Source of the DNA: Thermoplasmata archaeon
Lineage (GTDB): Archaea; Thermoplasmatota; Thermoplasmata; Thermoplasmatales; Thermoplasmataceae
Assembly: GCA_021811635.1 (NCBI GenBank)
Contig: JAJZNS010000018.1
Location: 1-5,063 of the forward strand
Direction: 5' to 3'
Length of the DNA stretch: 5,063 bases
The notes below the pieces were generated by a model. It made no database searches. It had not been told where the DNA came from and worked only from the letters and a program-made list of their open reading frames with translations. Made by a program: the position numbers and the translations under genes. This document shows, one piece after another, positions 1 to 5,063 of the stretch; the stretch's first letter is position 1, and each line of letters starts with the position of its first letter.

Positions 1-34
1 AATCAGCTATTTCCTCTGATTTTCCCAATCCCAC

Positions 35-62
35 TTTTTTATTTTTAAAGTTCTGCTTTTTT
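35..62 (+). terminator. Oligo-T tracts, possible archaeal terminator of an upstream gene
   Basis: Three T runs lie close together: six T at 35-40, five T at 42-46 and six T at 57-62. Archaeal RNA polymerase commonly stops at such oligo-T tracts without a hairpin. A rightward frame ends with a TGA at 17-19, so an upstream gene on this strand could finish just before the tracts, but too little of it is present to call. The same stretch read on the other strand is A/T-rich and could instead be a TATA region for a leftward gene. Which of the two applies cannot be decided from the window. Confidence 0.3.
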
Positions 63-142
63 GACGCTTAAGCCTTATGGACGGTCAGTTTATGCGGCAA
101 TTTCTCAACCGGCACTGCCCGATCCCCCGGTCCAAGTAACAT

Positions 143-150
143 CTTAATAC
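143..150 (+). promoter_or_regulatory. Candidate TATA box for carAB
   Basis: The AT-rich octamer CTTAATAC lies about 46 bases before the carA ATG, preceded by a purine-rich stretch that could serve as a BRE. Archaeal initiation about 25 bases downstream would put the transcript start near 172 and leave a leader of about 20 bases carrying a weak Shine-Dalgarno-like AGGGA at 183-187. A second weak AT stretch at 158-164 (TCATAAT) is about 32 bases from the ATG and is an alternative that would give an almost leaderless message. Neither is a strong consensus. No convincing operator or attenuator is visible in the leader. Confidence 0.35.
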
Positions 151-192
151 AGGTTGTCATAATCTTCTTTGAACGGACTGACAGGGAAACTC

Positions 193-1260
193 ATGGAAAA
201 GTATCTGGTGCTTGAAGACGGGACGATTTTCAAGGGCACCGCCTTCGGGTCGGATGCAGACTCCACGGGAGAAGTCGTTTTCACAACGTCTATGACCGGC
301 TATGTGGAAACCCTGACCGATCCCTCATACAGGGGGCAGATAGTCGTCTTTGCCAGTCCAACCGCAGGAAACTATGCCTGGAATGAGGAGATGATGGAAT
401 CTGACAGGGTGCAAGTTTCTGGGGTAATCACGAAGGACGGTCATGCTATATACAGGTCAACAGACAACAACGAACCGCTGGACGGACTCCTGAAAAAATA
501 CGCAATTCCAGGGATTGACGGCATTGATACCAGGCGCCTTATCATGAAAATAAGGGAAAGAGGGACGATGAAGGGGGCGATATGCAGCGATCCATCCGAC
601 CTGCATGGGATACCTGATCCGATGTCCACCGATCTCCTCGGGGAGCTTCGAATCAGGAAACGCACAATTACAGGAAGGGGAGAATTCGCAATCCTGCTTG
701 TGGACACTGGCGCCAAAAGGTCGATAATCGGCAGGCTTTCTGCTATAGGAACTGTCGACATAGTTCCTTACAATGCAGATTTTGCATCGGTGGGCGAGGA
801 TTATGACCTCATTTTTCTTTCCAACGGGCCTGGCGACCCTGCACATCCGGCAAACCGTCCTCTCACTGATTTCGTTGCCAGCAGAATGGGAAAGGTGCCG
901 ATAGCGGGCATATGCCTAGGACACCAGATAATCGCGCTGGCCAGCGGCGCACACACGATAAAGATGAAGTACGGGCACCGCGGGGTCAACCACAGCGTTA
1001 CGGACGGAAAGAAGATACTGATAACAACGCAGAACCATGGCTACTCCGTGGACGAGGCCAGCATTCAGGGAACCGGCCTCAAGGTCACGCTTCGCGACAG
1101 CAACGACGGAACAGTGGAGGGACTTGAGAGCAAAAGAAAATCCATCATGTCGGTGCAGTACCACCCTGAAGCGTCTCCTGGCCCAATGGACAGCATGAAT
1201 TTTTTCAGGGAAGTCGAGAACCTGGCGAGGGATGGCTGTGCCGAGAGACAGGGCAATTGA
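193..1260 (+). CDS. carA: Carbamoyl-phosphate synthase small subunit (glutaminase), CarA
   Basis: This subunit hydrolyses glutamine and passes ammonia to CarB for cytosolic carbamoyl-phosphate synthesis, feeding pyrimidine and arginine pathways. It has 355 residues, near the family norm. The N-terminal CarA domain (about 1-160) shows LVLEDGT at the start, TSMTGY at 32-37, TDPSY with Ser45 (the E. coli Ser47 equivalent) and GIDTRRL. The C-terminal class I glutamine amidotransferase domain (about 167-350) shows SNGPGDP at 210-216, the nucleophile Cys241 in GICLGHQ, QNHG at 280-283, and His324 and Glu326 in YHPEASPGP, so the catalytic triad is complete. The ATG at 193 is chosen because the protein then begins exactly where homologues do; a TTG at 169 would add eight residues with no family match. 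Slightly odd positions are GNYAWN at 59-64 (usually GNYGxN) and GVNHSV at 264-269 (usually GGNHPV or GANHPV). The 3' end overlaps carB, which implies one operon. Confidence 0.97.
   Translation: MEKYLVLEDGTIFKGTAFGSDADSTGEVVFTTSMTGYVETLTDPSYRGQIVVFASPTAGNYAWNEEMMESDRVQVSGVITKDGHAIYRSTDNNEPLDGLLKKYAIPGIDGIDTRRLIMKIRERGTMKGAICSDPSDLHGIPDPMSTDLLGELRIRKRTITGRGEFAILLVDTGAKRSIIGRLSAIGTVDIVPYNADFASVGEDYDLIFLSNGPGDPAHPANRPLTDFVASRMGKVPIAGICLGHQIIALASGAHTIKMKYGHRGVNHSVTDGKKILITTQNHGYSVDEASIQGTGLKVTLRDSNDGTVEGLESKRKSIMSVQYHPEASPGPMDSMNFFREVENLARDGCAERQGN
1227..1231 (+). promoter_or_regulatory. Shine-Dalgarno-like GAGGG inside the carA end, relevant to the carB start
   Basis: GAGGG lies within the last codons of carA. 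It abuts the ATG at 1232, which is too close for normal ribosome positioning, but sits six bases before a GTG at 1238, a normal spacing. Starting at that GTG gives a protein beginning MPRDRAIDGIL, which aligns without a gap with the E. coli CarB start MPKRTDIKSIL. The GTG may therefore be the real start. In either case the site is inside carA and fits translational coupling of the two subunits. Confidence 0.45.
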
Positions 1261-4200
1261 CGGCATACTGGTCATCGGTTCCGGGCCGGTCCGCATCGGT
1301 CAGGCAGCAGAGTTTGACTATTCCGGCACCCAGGCATGCCTCTCCTTCAGGGAAGAGGGACTCTTCGTAGTGCTGCTGAACCCGAATCCCGCATCAATCC
1401 AGACAGACGACGGAGTCGCAAGCAGGGTCTACATCGAACCAATAACCCCGGCGAATGTGGCATCGATAATGAAGAGGGAGAATCTGCATTACATATACCC
1501 GGCAGTCGGGGGACAAACTGCACTCAACGTGGTATTGGAACTGAACTCCATGGGATTGCTGAAAGAGATGGGGATCAAGATACTGGGAACACCGGTGGAA
1601 TCGATACAGGTTGCCGAAGACAGGGAAAGGTTCTCAGAGCTCGTAAGGAGTGCGGGAGATAAGGTTGCCCCCTCCCGGACAATCTGGAGACTGGAGGAAG
1701 TAGACGCGCTTGAGGTCGATATGATCCCCTGCATAGGAAGGACGTCCTTTTCGCTTGGAGGTTCCGGCGGGAGGATTTTTCAGACCAGGGAGGAGCTCAG
1801 GGAATTCTTTGTCAAAAGCGTGATGGCTAGGGAAGGCGGGTCGCTGGATGTACAGAAATCCCTCGAAGGTATGAAGGAATTCGAGTATGAGCTCGTGCGA
1901 GACTCATTCGGAAACAGGATTGCAGTCTGCAACATGGAAAACCTTGATCCGATGGGAGTCCACACTGGAGAAAGCATAGTGGTGACGCCTGCCCAGACCA
2001 TAGATGATAAGACCCACCAGAGAATGCGTAATATAGGCTTCCGCATTATTGATGCCCTTGGCATAATCGGGGCATGCAACATCCAGTTTGCCCTTTCCGA
2101 AAAAGGGGATGTCTTTGTTGTTGAGTTAAACCCGAGGACCTCAAGATCATCTGCACTGGCATCAAAGGCCTCGGGATACCCGATCTCCAGGGTCGCCTCA
2201 AAACTGGTGCTGGGATACAGCCTCGCAGAGGTGAAAAACCCAGTTACCGGAACTACATTCGCCTCATTTGAGCCTTCTCTTGATTATGTCACCGTGAAAA
2301 TACCGCGATGGCCCTTCGAGAAGTTTGCCATATCGAGATCCATAGGGGTGCAGATGAAATCTATAGGCGAGGTGATGGGGATCGGGAGGACTTTTGAGGA
2401 AGCCCTCATGAAGGCAATCGCCTCCCTTGAAACCGTCGAATCACTGAAAATAAGGAATTACATGTCAGGCGACAGGCTCATTAAAGCGCTTTCCGATCCA
2501 TCGGACCTGAGGCCGTATTCCATTTTCGAGGCGCTTTTCCAGGGGATTGACCCCGCACAGATTTGCCGCCTGAGCCATTATGATGCGTATTTCATCAGAA
2601 AAATGGAAAACATTGTGCAGAAACTCAGGGAAATTGAGATAGGGAGCATACCGGAGAAACTTATTGAACTGAAGAAGCTCGGCGTTTCCGACGGCCAGAT
2701 ATCGTCTTTTACCGGAATCCCAGAAGTTGAAATAACAAGATTCCGGATCGAGAACGGAATAGTTCCGTCTTACCGGCTGATCGACACCTGCTCCGGCGAG
2801 TTCAAGAGTTCCACCCCCTATTATTACTCGACTTATTGTGAGGAAGACGAACTCAGGAAGCCTGAAGGCAGGATAGTCCTGATAGTAGGTGCAGGCCCAA
2901 ACCGGATCGGTCAGGGGGTGGAATTCGACTATTCAGCCGTAAAGGCCGTGCAGGCGCTCAAGTCAATGGGACTGAAGGCGGCAATAATCAACTCAAATCC
3001 AGAGACAGTTTCTACCGATTTTGACATTTCCGATGCCCTCTTTTTCGAGCCTGTCACGCTTGAGCATACCTCAAACCTGGTTTCAAAGCTTAACCCTGAA
3101 GGCGTAATAGTGCAGTTTTCAGGACAGACCGGACAGAACATGGCAGCCGGCCTGGGCGAACTGTTTGGTGAAAACATACTCAGAGGAACTAAGCCTTCTG
3201 AGATTTTCAGGATCGAGGAAAGAAACGTCTTTGCCAGAATACTGGCGGAGAACGGCATAGATCAGCCAGAATTTGTTTCAATCTCCAACGAGGAGGATTT
3301 TACGCGGACAGTTGCGGCTATGGAGCCACCGTACATTATGAGATCGAGCTTTATCATAGGCGGCAGGGCCATGGATATCATATCGGACAGGGATGAGGCG
3401 ATCAGGCGGGTCAAGTCTATCCTTGCCGAGAGGCCAGGCTTTCCCGTACTGGTCAGCAAATACATTGAGGATGCGGAAGAGATCGACATCGATTTCGTGG
3501 CGCACGGCCAGGATTTCTCAATATGCGGAATAATGCCACACATAGAGGAGGCCGGTACTCACTCAGGTGATGCAACCATGATCCTTTCCCCAAGCATCGA
3601 CAGCAGCACGCTCGACGGCATTCGAAAGCTTGTTTCCAGGCTGTGCATGGCTTTCAGGCTTGACGGGCTCTGCAACCTCCAGGTGGCAAGAAAGGGAGAA
3701 ACCATATTCGTGATAGAACTCAATGCAAGGGCAAGCAGATCAATCCCATTCGTGAGCAAAGCCTCAGGAACGGACTGGGTGAGGGTCGCCGTTCGTGCGG
3801 CCATTAGCGGGGATTCAGCCTTCCCCGAGTCATCCATCTCATCATATTTCCTGAAGGTGCCGGTGTTCCCTTTTGACAGGTACGAGGATCTGGAGCCTCT
3901 GCTGGGCCCTGAAATGAAATCAACAGGAGAGGCGATGCTTTCGGGAAAGTCATTGAAGGAGGCAGTTTCCAAAGCTTGTTCACTCATCGGAATAAACGAT
4001 CTGGGGAAAGGCGTGGTGATTTCCGTCAAGAATTCCGACAAGCCCCACATACTTGGCATGGCCAAGAAGCTTGCAGCTGCGGGAATAAGAATTTACGCGA
4101 CGCCTGGAACTCATGAATACCTTTGCCAGAACGCAGTGGAATCGCATGAAATCTTTAAGATGGAGGACGTCAGGGAACCTAAAATAGATGAGGTGATCCG

Positions 4201-4450
4201 GCAGACGAAGCCATCGCTCGTATTAAACACGCCTTCCGATACATCCGGATCCATAAGAGACGGTTTCCGCATGAGAAGGGTATGCGTTACCTCAGGCGTG
4301 ACCCTGGTCACGAACGCACGCCTTGGAAGACTTATGGTGGACTCCCTTCTGCAGCCGCAGGAGCAGAGATGCAGACCCATAACCGAATATCGTCATGGCA
4401 TTTCCGATCCCGGCCATCCCACCCGAAATGGTAAAGCAGGATCTGGCTAA
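1232..4450 (+). CDS. carB: Carbamoyl-phosphate synthase large subunit, CarB
   Basis: CarB makes carbamoyl phosphate from bicarbonate, CarA-derived ammonia and two ATP. The 1072 residues match the usual full length and show the family's internal duplication. Half one (about 1-395) has GSGPVRIGQ at 16-24, GGQT at 93-96, Arg170, GGSGG at 176-180, HTGES from His244, Gln285 and ELNPR with Glu298, Asn300 and Arg302, and makes carboxyphosphate and carbamate. A helical oligomerisation region follows (about 396-540). Half two (about 545-920) has GAGPNRIGQG at 553-562, Arg704 before GGRAM, HSGD at 777-780 and Glu829, Asn831 and Arg833, and phosphorylates carbamate. An MGS-like allosteric domain spans about 926-1040, with ATPGT at 956-960. 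Departures from consensus: both RPS(F/Y) loops lack the proline (GRTSF and RSSF), the second NPR is NAR, and about 30 polar residues follow the allosteric fold. The start could be the GTG at 1238 rather than the ATG given. No oligo-T terminator follows, so some read-through into the next gene is possible. Confidence 0.97.
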   Translation: MAVPRDRAIDGILVIGSGPVRIGQAAEFDYSGTQACLSFREEGLFVVLLNPNPASIQTDDGVASRVYIEPITPANVASIMKRENLHYIYPAVGGQTALNVVLELNSMGLLKEMGIKILGTPVESIQVAEDRERFSELVRSAGDKVAPSRTIWRLEEVDALEVDMIPCIGRTSFSLGGSGGRIFQTREELREFFVKSVMAREGGSLDVQKSLEGMKEFEYELVRDSFGNRIAVCNMENLDPMGVHTGESIVVTPAQTIDDKTHQRMRNIGFRIIDALGIIGACNIQFALSEKGDVFVVELNPRTSRSSALASKASGYPISRVASKLVLGYSLAEVKNPVTGTTFASFEPSLDYVTVKIPRWPFEKFAISRSIGVQMKSIGEVMGIGRTFEEALMKAIASLETVESLKIRNYMSGDRLIKALSDPSDLRPYSIFEALFQGIDPAQICRLSHYDAYFIRKMENIVQKLREIEIGSIPEKLIELKKLGVSDGQISSFTGIPEVEITRFRIENGIVPSYRLIDTCSGEFKSSTPYYYSTYCEEDELRKPEGRIVLIVGAGPNRIGQGVEFDYSAVKAVQALKSMGLKAAIINSNPETVSTDFDISDALFFEPVTLEHTSNLVSKLNPEGVIVQFSGQTGQNMAAGLGELFGENILRGTKPSEIFRIEERNVFARILAENGIDQPEFVSISNEEDFTRTVAAMEPPYIMRSSFIIGGRAMDIISDRDEAIRRVKSILAERPGFPVLVSKYIEDAEEIDIDFVAHGQDFSICGIMPHIEEAGTHSGDATMILSPSIDSSTLDGIRKLVSRLCMAFRLDGLCNLQVARKGETIFVIELNARASRSIPFVSKASGTDWVRVAVRAAISGDSAFPESSISSYFLKVPVFPFDRYEDLEPLLGPEMKSTGEAMLSGKSLKEAVSKACSLIGINDLGKGVVISVKNSDKPHILGMAKKLAAAGIRIYATPGTHEYLCQNAVESHEIFKMEDVREPKIDEVIRQTKPSLVLNTPSDTSGSIRDGFRMRRVCVTSGVTLVTNARLGRLMVDSLLQPQEQRCRPITEYRHGISDPGHPTRNGKAGSG

Positions 4451-4456
4451 ACTTAT

Positions 4457-4469
4457 GAAAAGATTTATA
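4457..4469 (+). promoter_or_regulatory. BRE and TATA box of a leaderless promoter
   Basis: A purine-rich GAAAAGA (BRE-like) runs into TTTATA at 4464-4469. The centre of the box is about 28 bases before the ATG at 4495, the usual archaeal TATA-to-start distance, so the message should begin at or within a base or two of the start codon. No Shine-Dalgarno sequence precedes that ATG, which agrees with a leaderless transcript. This is the best promoter in the window and separates the membrane protein gene from carAB. Confidence 0.72.
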
Positions 4470-4494
4470 GAATCCCATTGATTAAACACTTCAT

Positions 4495-4911
4495 ATGCCA
4501 AGAGACACTCTCAGATATGGTAGCCTCGTGATTGGAATCATTGCAGGCATCATTGCCATACCCTTTTTCATCTCAGTCCCATTTTTCGGATTGTACCTCG
4601 TGATCTTTGGAGGTATCATTGCCGGAATGATCGCACGCGGGGTGGTTAGAGGAATTGCGGTATCTGCTGCTGCGGGGCTAATACTTGCCGCACTCGCGAT
4701 AGGAATTGCGGCAGTGAACCCGCAGAGTTTCCTCATTTCATTTTACCAGGACGTCCAGTTCTCGTCACTGCTGTCATCCATGGTTGGAACATACCTCCAT
4801 GATGTTACTGCGTTCAGCATCACGAGGCTGGTCGAACTGACAATGCTATACGTTGTCGCCATACCTGTAATCGGAGGACTCATTGGCGGCGCACTGAGAC
4901 CGGGCTACTGA
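4495..4911 (+). CDS. Small four-helix membrane protein of unknown function
   Basis: I do not recognise a function. The 138-residue product is strongly hydrophobic, with likely membrane helices near residues 9-28, 30-47, 53-74 and 115-134, and a more polar stretch between helices three and four (about 75-113) containing one Asp-Val-Gln and one His-Asp pair. Several Gly-x3-Gly spacings (14-18, 40-44) and the ending GGLIGGALRPGY suggest tight helix packing. There is no cleavable signal sequence and there are no catalytic motifs or cysteines. The glycine-rich pattern GGIIAGMIARG followed by a small-residue helix recalls archaeal DUF5518-type proteins, but this is only a resemblance. The ATG at 4495 is supported by the TATA box 28 bases upstream. 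It lies 44 bases after carB on the same strand but has its own promoter, so a functional link to carbamoyl phosphate is not implied. A hairpin spans its stop codon. Confidence 0.8.
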   Translation: MPRDTLRYGSLVIGIIAGIIAIPFFISVPFFGLYLVIFGGIIAGMIARGVVRGIAVSAAAGLILAALAIGIAAVNPQSFLISFYQDVQFSSLLSSMVGTYLHDVTAFSITRLVELTMLYVVAIPVIGGLIGGALRPGY

Positions 4912-4927
4912 AGCCCGTTGAAGTCTC
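4896..4927 (+). other. Interrupted stem-loop across the stop codon of the membrane protein gene
   Basis: GAGAC at 4896-4900 followed by CGGGCT at 4901-4906 pairs with AGCCCG at 4912-4917 and GTCTC at 4923-4927. This gives a six-base-pair upper stem with a five-base loop (ACTGA, containing the TGA stop) and a five-base-pair lower stem separated by a five-base bulge on the 3' side. No T run follows, so it is not a classical intrinsic terminator. It could stabilise the 3' end, mark an RNA-processing site or affect termination; the role is unknown. A weaker five-base-pair inverted repeat (CTGGA at 4933-4937, TCCAG at 4946-4950) follows. Confidence 0.5.
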
Positions 4928-4955
4928 CCGTCCTGGACACTTCGATCCAGTCATG

Positions 4956-4963
4956 TTAATTTA
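4956..4963 (+). promoter_or_regulatory. Candidate TATA box for the right-hand gene
   Basis: TTAATTTA is centred about 26 bases before the ATG at 4986, nearly the same spacing as the better box at 4464-4469. There is no Shine-Dalgarno sequence right before the ATG, so a leaderless start is likely. The box is less canonical than the upstream one and its BRE side is not purine-rich, hence the lower confidence. Confidence 0.5.
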
Positions 4964-4985
4964 CAGGAAGCCATTACAATAACTG

Positions 4986-5063
4986 ATGGAGACAGAGATC
5001 AGGATTGTCGCAGCCTCCTACAGGAGGACGGACGTTGCGATCGAGCTTTTTGGCCGGACAAGG
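4986..5063 (+). CDS. 5' end of a gene cut by the window edge, possibly a family B DNA polymerase
   Basis: Twenty-six codons are open from the ATG to the last base of the window with no stop. The visible peptide begins METEIRIVAASYRR and ends with VAIELFGRTR. The order of a beta strand, a Tyr-Arg turn, and then a second strand ending in LFGRT recalls the extreme N-terminus of euryarchaeal family B DNA polymerases, where a strand ending in a Tyr is followed by a strand such as V-I-R-L-F-G-R-T. That is a resemblance from memory over a very short stretch, so the identity is tentative. The start is supported by the candidate TATA box 26 bases upstream, and codon use (AGG arginine) matches the neighbouring genes. 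Confidence 0.55.
   Translation, partial: METEIRIVAASYRRTDVAIELFGRTR

Noticed and set aside
108..131. ACCGG and CCGGT inverted repeat upstream of carA as an operator or attenuator
   Set aside because: Only five base pairs with a 14-base gap; this is expected by chance and no leader peptide or T run follows.
84..182. GTCAGT at 84-89 and ACTGAC at 177-182 as a paired regulatory site
   Set aside because: Six matching bases almost 90 apart are not significant without further support.
169..192. TTG at 169 as the carA start, adding eight residues
   Set aside because: The added residues have no counterpart in the family, and the ATG at 193 gives the standard MxxxLVLEDGT beginning.
457..846. Minus-strand open frames opposite carA (457-846, 441-761, 916-1296)
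   Set aside because: They overlap each other and the conserved carA coding sequence, and show no family features.
1336..1662. 108-codon plus-strand open frame inside carB
   Set aside because: The peptide is Gly/Arg/Glu-rich low-complexity sequence, a frame-shifted shadow of the CarB nucleotide-binding region.
3559..4065. 168-codon open frame on the minus strand inside carB
   Set aside because: It lies wholly opposite a well-supported CarB region, has a composition typical of an antisense shadow and no recognisable domain or promoter.
4491..4736. 81-codon minus-strand open frame opposite the membrane protein gene
   Set aside because: The plus-strand protein has coherent membrane helices and a promoter; the minus frame is Ala/Ile/Pro-rich as expected of an antisense copy.

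Overview
The window looks archaeal and most resembles a moderately GC-balanced euryarchaeon of the Thermoplasmata type. This lineage call is an inference. Arginine is written mostly as AGG/AGA and isoleucine often as ATA. Two genes appear to have archaeal TATA-like boxes about 26-29 bases before their first ATG with no room for a Shine-Dalgarno leader (leaderless), and there are no bacterial -35/-10 promoters. The CarA and CarB proteins are recognisable but depart from the usual consensus at several active-site loops.

Layout: bases 1-192 are non-coding, with oligo-T tracts that could end an upstream transcript and a weak candidate promoter. Bases 193-1260 encode CarA, the glutaminase subunit of carbamoyl-phosphate synthase. 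Bases 1232-4450 encode CarB, the large synthetase subunit, and overlap the end of carA by 23-29 bases depending on the start chosen. A 44-base gap contains a clear TATA box for the next gene, a 138-residue four-helix membrane protein of unknown function (4495-4911). An interrupted hairpin covers the stop codon of that gene. A second promoter-like AT stretch then precedes the first 26 codons of a gene that leaves the window at its right edge (4986 onward); its N-terminus faintly resembles euryarchaeal family B DNA polymerases.

Function: CarA hydrolyses glutamine and channels ammonia to CarB, which uses two ATP and bicarbonate to make carbamoyl phosphate for pyrimidine and arginine synthesis. 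The overlapping start suggests translational coupling of the two subunits. The membrane protein and the right-hand gene appear to be separate transcription units and have no evident link to carbamoyl phosphate.

I found no mobile element, CRISPR array, RNA gene or new multi-gene system. The points most worth a second look are the altered CarB ATP-grasp loops, the GTG versus ATG start of carB, the degenerate-looking CarB allosteric domain, the hairpin across a stop codon, and a small open frame overlapping the end of carB.
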